64,000 nucleotides of DNA from Methylotenera mobilis 13 (GCF_000384255.1 NZ_KB913035.1:2371093-2435092); one strand, 5' to 3'. Positions 1 to 9,071 are shown, counted from the stretch's first letter. Numbers and translations: made by a program. The notes: generated from the sequence alone by a model not told the origin.

Positions 1-758
1 GCGGCTTATCTCAAAATGGTTTTAAGATGTCCGACATTACGATTTTGGAGCTAGACGCTCAAAAACGTATTGAGTTAGCACACGATCTAAATGTTCAAGT
101 TACCGACACTTATGCTGAGTTTCGCAACACAGATGTCATTGTTTTAGCCATTAAGCCACAGCAACTTAAAGAAGTCTGCCATCAATTACGTCCCGTGCTA
201 GAAAGTCAGCTCATTGTATCTATTGCTGCAGGGGTAAGGAGTAAGGATATCTCCGCATGGTTAGGTGAGTACAAAGATATTGTACGTGTCATGCCGAATA
301 CACCGGCACAAATTCAAGCGGGTGTTTCAGCACTTTATGCAATGCAGAGCGTGAACCAAACGCAACGTGATCAAGCCAGTACAATACTTGCAGCTGTTGG
401 CAAGACGCTGTGGCTTGATGACGAGACTAAAATGGATGCTGTGACAGCAATATCAGGTAGCGGGCCAGCTTATGTATTTTATTTCATAGAGGCGCTACAA
501 GAAGCAGGCGTGGCACTAGGTCTAAAAGAGGATGAGGCCAAGATGCTCGCATTACAGACATTTGCTGGCGCGAGTTTACTAGCCTCACAAAGCGAAACTG
601 ATATTAAAACCCTACGCGCTCAAGTCACATCTAAAGGTGGCACTACTGAGCAAGGCATATTAAGCTTAGAATCTGCTGATATTAAACACATTGTTGCAAA
701 TGCCGCCAAAGCTGCAGCCGACAAATCAGTGACACTTGGAGACATTCTAGGTAAGTAA
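1..758 (+). CDS. proC: Pyrroline-5-carboxylate reductase, 5'-partial
   Basis: Catalyses the last step of proline synthesis, NAD(P)H-dependent reduction of 1-pyrroline-5-carboxylate, in the cytoplasm. The frame is open from base 3 to the left edge (GLSQNGFK precedes the first in-window ATG at 27), so the gene is cut by the window and not truncated in the genome. The dinucleotide-binding GxGxxA loop therefore lies outside. What remains is family-typical: VLAIKPQ of the Rossmann part, RVMPNTPAQI, the ISGSGPAYVFYF segment and the C-terminal VTSKGGTTEQG signature of the dimerisation domain. yggT follows 18 bases downstream on the same strand, the common proC-yggT pairing. Confidence 0.97.
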   Translation, partial: GLSQNGFKMSDITILELDAQKRIELAHDLNVQVTDTYAEFRNTDVIVLAIKPQQLKEVCHQLRPVLESQLIVSIAAGVRSKDISAWLGEYKDIVRVMPNTPAQIQAGVSALYAMQSVNQTQRDQASTILAAVGKTLWLDDETKMDAVTAISGSGPAYVFYFIEALQEAGVALGLKEDEAKMLALQTFAGASLLASQSETDIKTLRAQVTSKGGTTEQGILSLESADIKHIVANAAKAAADKSVTLGDILGK

Positions 759-776
759 TTTACCGGGAAAATAACT

Positions 777-1352
777 ATGTTAAATAATGCTATCTTATTC
801 TTAATACAAGCTGTACTAGGCTTGCTCAGCTTTGCATTTTTATTACGGTTCTACTTTCAACTAACAAAGGCGCCGTTCCAAAATCAAATTGCTCAACTGA
901 TCGTAACCGTGACTAACTTTGCTGTAAAACCTGTGCGCCGCTTTTTACCTAGTATTGGAAAGTTTGATTTATCAACACTATTGCTCGCATATCTAACACA
1001 GATTATTCTCAGCACATGTACTTTGTGGCTAAAAGGCTTTCCCATTCTTGTTGCTGGAAGTACAGTGTGGTTCGTTATTGTTGGCGTAGCCCTCATTGGC
1101 ATTCTCAATATTAGCCTCTCCATTTTCCTTTATGCTGTTTTAATCCAAGCAATCTTGAGTTGGATTAATCCACATACGCCAATTGCCCCTGTTTTAAATA
1201 GCCTGACATATCCCATATTAAATATATTAAGAAAATACATCCCGCCCGCGGGCAACTTTGACCTCAGCCCACTGGTGTTTATCATTACGGCACAGTTATT
1301 GCTAATTACTATACTAATTCCATTAGAAAGTAACTTACTTTCCACGTTGTAA
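777..1352 (+). CDS. yggT: YggT family integral membrane protein
   Basis: A 191-residue, very hydrophobic protein with two YGGT-type halves. Each begins with a long membrane helix followed by an amphipathic stretch and a basic proline-containing turn (KPVRRFLPSIGKFDLS in the first half, ILRKYIPPAGNFDLSP in the second). Four to five membrane segments are visible. The family has been linked to osmotic tolerance and to cell-division or membrane organisation in other bacteria, but its biochemical role is not settled. The ATG is preceded by a GGGAAA ribosome-binding sequence. It sits between proC and a dynamin-like GTPase and probably shares the proC transcript. Confidence 0.93.
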   Translation: MLNNAILFLIQAVLGLLSFAFLLRFYFQLTKAPFQNQIAQLIVTVTNFAVKPVRRFLPSIGKFDLSTLLLAYLTQIILSTCTLWLKGFPILVAGSTVWFVIVGVALIGILNISLSIFLYAVLIQAILSWINPHTPIAPVLNSLTYPILNILRKYIPPAGNFDLSPLVFIITAQLLLITILIPLESNLLSTL

Positions 1353-1366
1353 GTTAAGATAACATC

Positions 1367-3439
1367 ATGAGTATACCGATATCTAATACTGCACAAGATC
1401 AAGCGATTACTGCTGTTTCGAACTTAACTTCGAAAATTACAGAGTACAGCCAGTGGCGAGAAAATCTTATTGCTACGATTGATGAGTATATTGATTGGCC
1501 AGGCCATGCTGAATCGCTCAACGCCATTCAAGAGTTACGACTATATGATATTAAGGAAATTTTAAAAAAAGATCAGTTAGTGCTCGCATTTTTAGCAGAG
1601 TTCTCGCGTGGAAAAACTGAAACCATTAATGCACTGTTTTTTTCTGACTTTAATCAAAGACTGCTTCCTAGTGAGCCTGGCCGCACTACGATGTGTCCGA
1701 CAGAGATTTTCTGGAGCGACAAAGAAGAGCCTTGTATTAAGCTCTTACCGATTGAAACTAGGCAGTCAGACGATACACTGAGCTATCTGAAAACAACTCA
1801 AGATGTATGGCATAAAATACGCCTAGATATCAATTCTGCTGATGCAATGAAACAAACTTTACGTGCATTGGTTCAAAAAAGAGATGTCGATATTGATACA
1901 GCCAAGAAACTGGGATTTTGGAATGAAGACGACTCCAGCATGCAAAGACAACTTGCCGAAAACGGAAAAGTTGAAATCCCTGTTTGGCGTCATGCACTCA
2001 TCAACTATCCTCACCCCTTACTGAAAAATGGATTAGTAGTTCTGGACACCCCTGGTCTAAACACCATGGGGGCTGAACCAGAGCTCACGCTGAGCATTTT
2101 ACCTAATGCGCAAGCAATTCTATTCCTGACTGCTACAGATACAGGTATTACCAAATCAGACATGCAGATTTGGACTAATTATGTGCAAAAACGCGTAGCG
2201 CATAAATTAGTTGTACTCAATAAGATAGACATTCTTTGGGACGGTCTAGAGTCAGATGCTGAAGTTGAACTCTTAATTCAAAAGCAAATAAGAAACACAG
2301 CGCATGAGCTTGGCTTAGATTCACAAAATATTTTTGCCATTTCAGCACAAAAAGCATTAGTAGCAAAAATCAGAAAAGATCCTGCCCTACTTAAACGTAG
2401 TGGAATCAATGGGCTAGAAAACTCCCTCGCCGAGCAAATGGTGCAATCAAAACACGAAATTCTTGGTAGAGCCGTGGTCACTGAGTGCTCAAACATGATT
2501 AGAGCGTCTCGAAAGCTTGCTCAGATTCGAGTAGACAGCGCAAAAAATCAACTTGCTGAATTGCGTGAACTTCAGCACAAAAGCCATGATGCTTCTAAAG
2601 AAATTTTAGCTAAAGTAGTGGCAGAACGGAAACGCTACGAGTCGTCAATTCTTACCTTTAACCAAGGTAGTGAAAAAATTAAACGATTAAGCAGCAAACT
2701 ATTGCGCCATTTAAGTCTTGGCTACTTAGATACAACGCTAGCTCAAACCAAACAAGATATGGGCGACAGTTGGACAACTGTTGGACTGAACCGCAACATT
2801 CGAGAAATTACACGCCTTGCAATCAATCTTGCTGAAGAGATTAGTATTGAAGGCCAGATTATTAAAAAACATGCGGATGATTTATATCAGCTTTTTTCAA
2901 GTAAACATGGCTTTGAGAAAACAGAAGCGGTCGAACTCGACATGCGTCACTTTATTGAAAATATTCAAGCTTTAGAGAAAGTGACCGAAGAGTTTTGTAC
3001 GAGCCCAGTCAACCTGCTAACAGAAAAAAATTTCTTAATTCGTAAGTTCTTCTTAGGCTTAGGTGTGCAAATCCAAGCTATTTTCGAACAAGCCCATTTA
3101 GACTGCACCCGCTGGCTCAATCAAGTCATCGGGGAGTTAAAAGATCAAATCAGTGTGCACAAAAGCGCGCTTGATCAACGTGCAGAATCGCTGATGGAAT
3201 CACATAACAATGCAGACAAGGTGATTAAAAACATAACGAATGCTGAAAAAGACTTGATTAAATTTCAAGAGCAATCTAATCAGCTGGACGCTACGTTACT
3301 CAAACTCATGCGTAGCGTTAAGTTCAATACCGATCTATCAGCAGATGGTAAGGTAGTGCAATTAAATATGGGTACTGCAAATCTAACGGGCAGCAGCAAC
3401 CAGAAGCCGACTACAAAGTTTGATGCACCGTTTATATAG
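1367..3439 (+). CDS. Dynamin-family large GTPase (bacterial dynamin-like protein)
   Basis: A 690-residue protein with an N-terminal dynamin-type GTPase domain and a long helical, coiled-coil-rich remainder (about 370-690). G motifs visible: a P-loop-like AEFSRGKT at 77-84, GRTTMCPT at about 106-112 as the G2 threonine region, DTPG at 227-230 (G3), NKID at 285-288 (G4) and AISAQKAL as a G5-like segment. The first P-loop position is Ala instead of Gly and the Lys-Thr is followed by Glu, unlike the usual GEFSAGKST. Bacterial dynamins remodel or protect membranes. Here the target is unknown. No clear hydrophobic paddle or transmembrane segment is obvious. It starts 14 bases after yggT, so co-transcription is likely. 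A distinct betaproteobacterial clade is probable. Confidence 0.85.
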   Translation: MSIPISNTAQDQAITAVSNLTSKITEYSQWRENLIATIDEYIDWPGHAESLNAIQELRLYDIKEILKKDQLVLAFLAEFSRGKTETINALFFSDFNQRLLPSEPGRTTMCPTEIFWSDKEEPCIKLLPIETRQSDDTLSYLKTTQDVWHKIRLDINSADAMKQTLRALVQKRDVDIDTAKKLGFWNEDDSSMQRQLAENGKVEIPVWRHALINYPHPLLKNGLVVLDTPGLNTMGAEPELTLSILPNAQAILFLTATDTGITKSDMQIWTNYVQKRVAHKLVVLNKIDILWDGLESDAEVELLIQKQIRNTAHELGLDSQNIFAISAQKALVAKIRKDPALLKRSGINGLENSLAEQMVQSKHEILGRAVVTECSNMIRASRKLAQIRVDSAKNQLAELRELQHKSHDASKEILAKVVAERKRYESSILTFNQGSEKIKRLSSKLLRHLSLGYLDTTLAQTKQDMGDSWTTVGLNRNIREITRLAINLAEEISIEGQIIKKHADDLYQLFSSKHGFEKTEAVELDMRHFIENIQALEKVTEEFCTSPVNLLTEKNFLIRKFFLGLGVQIQAIFEQAHLDCTRWLNQVIGELKDQISVHKSALDQRAESLMESHNNADKVIKNITNAEKDLIKFQEQSNQLDATLLKLMRSVKFNTDLSADGKVVQLNMGTANLTGSSNQKPTTKFDAPFI

Positions 3440-3500
3440 GTATTTAAATAATATGCAATTTAAGTTCGTAGCTCAATGCAAAGCAAAATGATGAAGGCTA

Positions 3501-3532
3501 GATATAGACACCACTGAAGTTAAGTCTATATC
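3501..3532. terminator. Hairpin between convergent genes
   Basis: The inverted repeat GATATAGAC (3501-3509) / GTCTATATC (3524-3532) lies in the 111-base gap where the GTPase gene and rng converge. A second palindrome, AGTTAATCAATTAACT, overlaps the rng stop codon at 3537-3552. Neither is followed by a clean U-tract, so a bidirectional terminator is plausible but unproven. Confidence 0.4.
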
Positions 3533-3550
3533 TGGCAGTTAATCAATTAA

Positions 3551-5002
3551 CTACATCAAAATAATATCAAATGACTCTTGCCCATAGCTAGTTTCAACCT
3601 GCAATGAAATAGGCTTAGCGATAAAATCCGATAGGTTCGCTAAACTCTGCGACTCTTCATCAAGTAGCATCTCAATTACTTTAGGTGCGGCAAGCACACG
3701 CAACTCACGCGCACTAAACTGGCGGGCCTCCCGCAGCAGTTCACGTAAAATTTCATAACATACCGTTTGCGCAGTTTTTAATTCACCACGGCCTTTACAT
3801 GTAGAGCATGGCTCACAAAGAATATGCGCCAAGCTCTCACGCGTTCTTTTACGCGTCATCTCCACCAATCCTAGCGGCGTAAAACCATTAATGCCAGTTC
3901 GCGCCCGATCACGCGAGACTGCTTTTTGTAGCTCTTCGAGCACAGCTGCGCGCTGAACATCTTCATCCATATCGATAAAATCAATAATGATAATGCCACC
4001 CAAGTTTCTGAGCCGCAATTGACGTGCAATAGACTGTGCCGCCTCGAGATTGGTCTTGAAAATCGTGTCTGATAGATTCTTACCACTGACAAAACTACCA
4101 GTGTTTACATCGACAGTGGTCAACGCTTCAGTCTGGTCAAAAATCAAATACCCACCAGATTTTAGCTCTACCTTACGTGACATTGCCTTTTCAATTTCCT
4201 GCTCGATATTATATAAATCAAACAGTGGCCGCTCACCTTGGTAATGCACCAGTTTATCAAGTGCTGCGATTGCATATAAATTAGAAAAATCTACTAACTT
4301 TTGATACGTCTCACTCGAATCGACACGCACAACTTCTGTATCAGCACACAACACATCACGCAAGACTCTCATCGGTAAATTCAGATCTTGAAATATCAAG
4401 GTTCGCTCTGGAACCGTAATACTCTTGCCTTTAATATGCATCCAAGTTTTATTTAAATAGTCTATATCTGCTAATAACTCCTCATCGGTAGCCGCCTCAG
4501 ACATAGTGCGAATAATATAGCCTCCAACGCGCTCTGCAGGCAACAAACCTAGCAACCGTGCTTTTAAAGACTCTCGTTCTGCCTCAACTTCAATACGCTG
4601 AGAAACACCAATATGCTCTTGTTGAGGTAAGTACACCAAGAAGCGCCCAGCAATACTAATTTGCGTCGTCAAGCGCGCACCTTTGGTGCCGATTGGCTCT
4701 TTAATCACCTGCACCATCACAGACTGACCTTCATGCAACACTTCTTGTATCGGCCGTTTCAACTCTGCATCACCGCAAGCCAAAACATCTCCTGCATGCA
4801 AAAAAGCGGCTCTTTGCAAACCAACTTCAACAAAAGCAGACTGCATGCCTGGCAAGACTCTGCATACCACGCCTCTGTAGATATTACCCACTAAACCTAA
4901 TGATGAACTACGCTCAATTTGCAGCTCTTGCACCACACCATTTTCCATCATGGCAATACGAGTTTCTTGCGGCGTTACGTTAATTAATACTTCTTCGCTC
5001 AA
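3551..5002 (-). CDS. rng: Ribonuclease G
   Basis: Endoribonuclease of the RNase E/G family, known for 16S rRNA 5'-end maturation and mRNA decay. The 483 residues match the family length without the RNase E C-terminal scaffold. An S1 domain spans about 38-120 (LVGNIYRGVVCRVLPGM onward). Catalytic acidic residues sit in VDVNTGS (Asp298) and IDFIDMD (Asp341), with the same 43-residue spacing as the RNase E pair. Cysteines 396, 399 and 402 (CEPCSTC) form the zinc-link region. The gene is followed upstream on the same strand by maf, 27 bases away, the usual maf-rng pairing. No rlmH or rsfS adjoins, although these commonly precede maf in betaproteobacteria. Confidence 0.96.
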   Translation of the reverse strand: MSEEVLINVTPQETRIAMMENGVVQELQIERSSSLGLVGNIYRGVVCRVLPGMQSAFVEVGLQRAAFLHAGDVLACGDAELKRPIQEVLHEGQSVMVQVIKEPIGTKGARLTTQISIAGRFLVYLPQQEHIGVSQRIEVEAERESLKARLLGLLPAERVGGYIIRTMSEAATDEELLADIDYLNKTWMHIKGKSITVPERTLIFQDLNLPMRVLRDVLCADTEVVRVDSSETYQKLVDFSNLYAIAALDKLVHYQGERPLFDLYNIEQEIEKAMSRKVELKSGGYLIFDQTEALTTVDVNTGSFVSGKNLSDTIFKTNLEAAQSIARQLRLRNLGGIIIIDFIDMDEDVQRAAVLEELQKAVSRDRARTGINGFTPLGLVEMTRKRTRESLAHILCEPCSTCKGRGELKTAQTVCYEILRELLREARQFSARELRVLAAPKVIEMLLDEESQSLANLSDFIAKPISLQVETSYGQESFDIILM

Positions 5003-5029
5003 TTTATACTCACTTCATTCATTAATCGT

Positions 5030-5632
5030 TTAAATCGTAATAATGCGATGTTTTCTTAACAAAGCTGCTGTTTCATAGATCGGCAAACCCATCACGCCAG
5101 TATAACTTCCTTCAATTTTTTTAACCCAAGCACCCGCTAGGCCCTGAATGCCATAGCTGCCTGCTTTGTCTCGATGATCTCCGGTGGCAATATATTGTTC
5201 AATTTGTTCCGCCGACAACGTCATCATTTCAACATTAGTCGAGCTCAATAACACCTCAAGCTCACCATTAAAACTCAGCGCTACTGCCGTATGCACTTGA
5301 TGCGTGCCAGCCGATAACTTGCTTAGCATATCACGCGCATCGTCGTCATCTACAGGCTTACCTAGTACAAGGTCAGATAAAGCCACCGTTGTATCTGCGG
5401 CCAAGATAGGATAATTAAGATACTCTGTTGGTAGCATAGATGCACAAGCAGTTGCTTTCTCCTGAGCCAACCTCAGCACATATTGCACTGGCGACTCATT
5501 GGGCAATTGAGACTCATCGATATCCGCTGGATAGATTTCACAATCTAAGCCAATCTGCTTCAGCAGTTCCACGCGACGAGGGCTGCGTGATGCAAGAATA
5601 ATGGTTGAATTTTTATGATTATTTTTCCACAT
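5030..5632 (-). CDS. maf: Maf family nucleoside triphosphate pyrophosphatase (YhdE-like)
   Basis: House-cleaning enzyme predicted to hydrolyse dTTP/UTP or modified nucleotides to monophosphates. Family hallmarks: N-terminal LASRSPRRVELL, the E-K helix (YVLRLAQEKA), the ILAADTTVAL catalytic Asp region, a KLSAGTHQVHTAVAL segment and the C-terminal DKAGSYGIQG and VMGLPIYET motifs. The segment DKAGSYGIQGLAG and the linkage to rng favour the YhdE (dTTP/UTP) subgroup over the YceF (m7GTP) subgroup. At 200 residues it is of normal length. It is divergent from the MarC-family gene and probably heads the maf-rng transcript. Confidence 0.94.
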   Translation of the reverse strand: MWKNNHKNSTIILASRSPRRVELLKQIGLDCEIYPADIDESQLPNESPVQYVLRLAQEKATACASMLPTEYLNYPILAADTTVALSDLVLGKPVDDDDARDMLSKLSAGTHQVHTAVALSFNGELEVLLSSTNVEMMTLSAEQIEQYIATGDHRDKAGSYGIQGLAGAWVKKIEGSYTGVMGLPIYETAALLRKHRIITI

Positions 5633-5706
5633 ATAGGCACTTTAATTTACTATCTAAGAATTAACAACGCGTTAATGGCATTAGATTGCATGAAATGGGA
5701 ATGAAT

Positions 5707-6339
5707 ATGATCGATTGGCCAAGTTTATTTAAAATCAGCCTAGGCTTGTTTGCTATTGTCAACCCTATTGGCAGTGTCCCTATTTTCATTAGTGCGACGA
5801 GTGGCTGGAGCCACGCAGAAAGAGCACAAACCGCTAAAACGGTAGCTTTTTCAGTATTTATCATTCTGATGGTGTCGTCACTCATGGGGGATCAAATCTT
5901 AGACTTCTTTGGGGTTTCTATCCCATCGTTTCAGGTCGGTGGTGGTATCCTGTTGATGTTAATCGCAATTTCAATGATGCACGGTAAACAAAGTGGCACC
6001 AGCCAAACACCAGAAGAAGCCCAAACACTTGCTGAACGGGAAGTTATCGCGATTGTGCCGCTCAGCATTCCATTGCTTGCTGGACCAGGAGCCATCAGTA
6101 ATATGATTATTGCCGCTCAAAAAAACGCTAGTCTGATAGGCCATCTTTCACTCATCATTCCCATATCTCTTGTCTGCCTGACCATATGGCTAGTACTGAA
6201 GCTATCAGTCAAAATTTCGTACAAGCTAGGCACTATCGGCATTAATGTTGTCACAAGGTTAATGGGGTTAATTTTAGCTGCCATGGCTGTTGAATTTATT
6301 GCACACGGCTTAACTGGACTTTTCCCTGCGCTGGCATGA
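5707..6339 (+). CDS. MarC/YhgN family membrane protein (YchE-like)
   Basis: Six-helix integral membrane protein of the MarC (UPF0056) family. Conserved parts are the LFAIVNPIGSVPIF helix-loop near the N-terminus, a PLSIPLLAGPGAIS motif in the middle and GINVVTRLMGLILAAMAVEFI near the end. This resembles the E. coli YchE/YhgN branch, sometimes described as an NAAT-type transporter. The physiological substrate is not established, and the old link of MarC itself to antibiotic resistance was withdrawn. Several starts are in frame (TTG 5686, ATG 5695, 5701, 5707). I chose 5707 because GGGA at 5697-5700 is then well spaced and the protein begins right at the first helix. Confidence 0.9.
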   Translation: MIDWPSLFKISLGLFAIVNPIGSVPIFISATSGWSHAERAQTAKTVAFSVFIILMVSSLMGDQILDFFGVSIPSFQVGGGILLMLIAISMMHGKQSGTSQTPEEAQTLAEREVIAIVPLSIPLLAGPGAISNMIIAAQKNASLIGHLSLIIPISLVCLTIWLVLKLSVKISYKLGTIGINVVTRLMGLILAAMAVEFIAHGLTGLFPALA

Positions 6340-6421
6340 TATACATTAACTCCTGAAGAGATATTTCAGTAAATGGCATGCTTCAGAGTAAAATAACGTT
6401 ACATTAACTTAAGACATCATT

Positions 6422-6865
6422 ATGCAATGGAAGCCACATGCCACAGTCGCGGCAATTATCGAAGAAAACGGTAAATTTTTACTGGTAGAAGAAACGACGG
6501 ATCGCGGAAGCCGATTCAACCAGCCAGCTGGACATCTTGAAGATAACGAAACTTTGCTGGAAGCAGTAATACGCGAAACCTTGGAAGAAACTGCTTATAC
6601 CTTTCATCCAACCAGTTTACTGGGTGTCTACCACTGGAAACATGAGCACAATGACACAACTTACTTAAGGTTTGCATACATAGGCAGCGTGAGTAATCAC
6701 CAACCAGCGCTTGGTCTAGATGACGGCATTATTCGCACAGTCTGGATGTCGGCTGAGGAAATTCGCAACAACGCCATGCTCATGCGTAGCCCACAAGTCA
6801 TTACCTGCATTGAAGACTATCTGAGTGGACAGCATTTTCCACTCTCAGTCGTGACGCACTTATAA
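6422..6865 (+). CDS. nudJ: Nudix hydrolase, NudJ/YmfB-like
   Basis: A 147-residue single-domain Nudix protein. The Nudix box is present as GHLEDNE, seven residues, then RETLEET, so all acidic metal ligands are kept, with Ala at the usual final Gly position. NudJ of E. coli is a phosphatase for thiamine-type and nucleoside diphosphates. Substrate here is inferred from family and context only. The pairing nudJ-mnmA is the same as in E. coli. The two genes are 26 bases apart and likely share a transcript. No strong Shine-Dalgarno sequence precedes the ATG. Confidence 0.9.
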   Translation: MQWKPHATVAAIIEENGKFLLVEETTDRGSRFNQPAGHLEDNETLLEAVIRETLEETAYTFHPTSLLGVYHWKHEHNDTTYLRFAYIGSVSNHQPALGLDDGIIRTVWMSAEEIRNNAMLMRSPQVITCIEDYLSGQHFPLSVVTHL

Positions 6866-6891
6866 TCCAAAATACCTGATGAATTTGAATC

Positions 6892-8001
6892 ATGAATTTA
6901 AATAAAGCTCAAAAAAAGAAAATAGTGGTCGGCCTTTCCGGCGGCGTAGACTCCTCAGTGACAGCCCTACTGCTCAAGCAACAAGGTTATGAAGTGACAG
7001 GTCTTTTCATGAAAAACTGGGAAGATGACGATACTGACGAATACTGTTCAAGCAAGCAAGATTTAATCGATGCTGTTTCCGTCGCAGACAAAATAGGCAT
7101 CGACATCGAAGCTGTTAACTTCAGTAAAGAATATAAAGACCGTGTATTTGCAAATTTTCTGAGCGAGTATCAAGCTGGTCGCACGCCTAACCCAGACATT
7201 CTCTGCAACGCTGAAATCAAATTCAAAGCGTTTTTAGATCATGCCATGAGCATGGGTGCAGATTTAATTGCCACTGGCCACTATGCACAAGTGCGTGAGA
7301 ACCCACTAAAACCGGGTTTATTTCAACTTATGAAAGCAGATGATGGTAGCAAAGACCAAAGTTACTTTTTATACCGCTTAAATCAAGCCCAATTATCTAA
7401 AACATTATTCCCATTAGGCCAACACCTAAAACGCGAAGTACGTGAAATAGCACGTAATGCCGGGCTAATTAATGCAGAAAAAAAAGACTCTACTGGCATT
7501 TGCTTTATCGGCGAACGTCCATTTCAGGAGTTCCTAAGTAAATACCTGCCACGTGAGCCAGGTGATATAAAAACGCCAGAAGGCAAACTCGTCGGCCGCC
7601 ACGAAGGCTTAATGTATTACACATTAGGGCAACGTCAGGGCTTAAAAATTGGGGGGAGTCGCGAGAGTAATGGCGAGCCTTGGTTTGTTGCAGCTAAAGA
7701 CATGGAAAAGAACGAACTCATCGTCGTGCAGGGCCATGAACACCCATTACTACTTAATGATGGCCTAAAAGCAAGTCAACTTCACTGGATTAGTGATGAA
7801 AACCCAATCACTAACTGGGTTTATGCTGCAAAAACCCGTTACCGCCAGCCTGACGCGCCATGTGAAATTGATAGCATCAGCAGCAATGAAGTGGAAATTA
7901 AATTTGGACAAAAACAATGGGCAATCACCCCAGGCCAATCAGCTGTCGTTTATGAAAGCAATGTATGCCTTGGTGGCGGTATTATTACTGGTGCAATATA
8001 A
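6892..8001 (+). CDS. mnmA: tRNA-specific 2-thiouridylase MnmA
   Basis: Inserts sulfur at C2 of the wobble uridine (U34) in tRNA for Lys, Glu and Gln, using ATP and a persulfide carrier. The 369 residues carry the PP-loop SGGVDSS (16-22) and the two catalytic cysteines: Cys105 in [12 protein letters not shown] and Cys204 in [11 protein letters not shown]. The GHYAQ and GLKIGG-type segments match the family as well. It lies in the nudJ-mnmA-small protein row and ends 15 bases before the next start. Confidence 0.97.
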   Translation: MNLNKAQKKKIVVGLSGGVDSSVTALLLKQQGYEVTGLFMKNWEDDDTDEYCSSKQDLIDAVSVADKIGIDIEAVNFSKEYKDRVFANFLSEYQAGRTPNPDILCNAEIKFKAFLDHAMSMGADLIATGHYAQVRENPLKPGLFQLMKADDGSKDQSYFLYRLNQAQLSKTLFPLGQHLKREVREIARNAGLINAEKKDSTGICFIGERPFQEFLSKYLPREPGDIKTPEGKLVGRHEGLMYYTLGQRQGLKIGGSRESNGEPWFVAAKDMEKNELIVVQGHEHPLLLNDGLKASQLHWISDENPITNWVYAAKTRYRQPDAPCEIDSISSNEVEIKFGQKQWAITPGQSAVVYESNVCLGGGIITGAI

Positions 8002-8016
8002 AATAAGGAAGACATC

Positions 8017-8346
8017 ATGGCATATGTACTTAAAAACCACTTAGGCCAAATTGTCGCATCCAGCGCTACTGAAAAGCTGAGTGACGAATGGGTAGAGATT
8101 GTTGCCACAGATAAAGCCTACATTGATTTCTTAGAAAAATCACTGGCTGAAAGTGATCCATTTCGTGAAAGTGACATACATTTAGCAAGGGTATTAGAGG
8201 ACTTAATTTCGCTACTGATTGAGCGTAACGTGATACGCTTTACAGACCTGCCAGAGCATGCCCAAAAACGCCTGAATCAAAGGCAGTCTATGCGTAGCAA
8301 ATCACACCTTGCTGGCATTCTTGATGATAGTAGCGAGCTCTTTTAA
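8017..8346 (+). CDS. Small conserved protein (often labelled tryptophan synthase beta-like)
   Basis: A 109-residue soluble protein with a strong ribosome-binding site (AAGGAAG, 5-11 bases before the ATG). It belongs to a small family in gamma- and betaproteobacteria that is frequently annotated as 'tryptophan synthase subunit beta like'. It has none of the residues of the real TrpB, so that name should not be read as a function. Conserved-looking parts are the N-terminal AYVLKNHLGQIVASS hairpin and the RVLEDLISLLIERNVI-RFTDLP helix-turn segment. Close coupling with mnmA may hint at a role near RNA modification or translation, but nothing in the sequence proves this. Confidence 0.8.
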   Translation: MAYVLKNHLGQIVASSATEKLSDEWVEIVATDKAYIDFLEKSLAESDPFRESDIHLARVLEDLISLLIERNVIRFTDLPEHAQKRLNQRQSMRSKSHLAGILDDSSELF

Positions 8347-8351
8347 CCGTT

Positions 8352-8382
8352 AACAAAACCTTAGTTTCACTAAAGTTTTGTT
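8352..8382. terminator. Strong hairpin between convergent genes
   Basis: AACAAAACCTTAG pairs with CTAAAGTTTTGTT (12 of 13 positions) around a five-base loop. It lies just after the small protein downstream of mnmA and before the 3' end of the minus-strand GST gene. The arms are AT-rich, so it may act in both directions. Confidence 0.6.
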
Positions 8383-8456
8383 GCTCAATAAATACTGTGT
8401 ATATTATCAGCAAATATCGAGTGGCATATCTGCTAAACAATACACAATTACTGTCA

Positions 8457-9071
8457 TTAATTAGCCACTGGTAAAGTATCTTTAAATGACTGACGTTGTA
8501 GCAAAGTTAACTGCAAGCGCTCCAAGTTTGCATAGTCTTCCGCTAAATTAATCTCTTGGCTAAACCTGAGACCAAGATAACCCAAGGTACAACCTACTGC
8601 AATATCAGCCAAACTAAAGGTGTCATCCACACACCATTTATTTTGGCCTAAATCATTATTTAACACAGCTAGGCCACGCGTCACTTTATCCATTTGCTTT
8701 ACAATAAACGCAGGATCCTGCATTTGCGCTGATTTTCTTTGTTCTAGCATTACCGCAACAGCTGCATCACAAACTCCATCAGCCAAGGCTTCCCATCTAC
8801 GTACAGCAGACTTAGCACCATTATCTTTCGGAATTAAATGTGCTAACGGTGTCCGGTTATCTAAATATTCGGCAATCACACGAGAATCGTACAAACTGTC
8901 ACCATCACTTAAAATCAACACGGGGACTTTACCTAAAGGGTTATAGTCTTTAACAGGACAGTCTGGTGCTGACAACACCACCTCTTGTAATTGGACCTCA
9001 ATATGTTTTTCTGCCGCAACAATACGAACTTTGCGTGCATATGGACTATTTACTGTGTATAAAAGCTTCAT
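8457..9071 (-). CDS. Glutathione S-transferase family protein (YibF-like)
   Basis: About 204 residues with an N-terminal thioredoxin-fold GST domain and a C-terminal all-helical domain. Signs are MKLLYTVNSPYARKVRI at the N-terminus (the Ser/Tyr-containing active-site turn), the cis-proline region NPLGKVPVLIL, the glutathione-binding DSRVIAEYLD and the C-terminal SLADIAVGC fold motif. The resemblance is to E. coli YibF. No specific substrate can be named. An ATG six codons upstream (9089) is also in frame. I chose 9071 because the family normally begins with MKL and neither start has a clear ribosome-binding site. The gene is divergent from nadC. Confidence 0.9.
   Translation of the reverse strand: MKLLYTVNSPYARKVRIVAAEKHIEVQLQEVVLSAPDCPVKDYNPLGKVPVLILSDGDSLYDSRVIAEYLDNRTPLAHLIPKDNGAKSAVRRWEALADGVCDAAVAVMLEQRKSAQMQDPAFIVKQMDKVTRGLAVLNNDLGQNKWCVDDTFSLADIAVGCTLGYLGLRFSQEINLAEDYANLERLQLTLLQRQSFKDTLPVAN

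Noticed and set aside
27-758. proC read as a short gene starting at the first ATG
   Set aside because: The frame is open to the left edge and codes conserved residues before the ATG, so the gene is cut by the window rather than shortened or degenerate.
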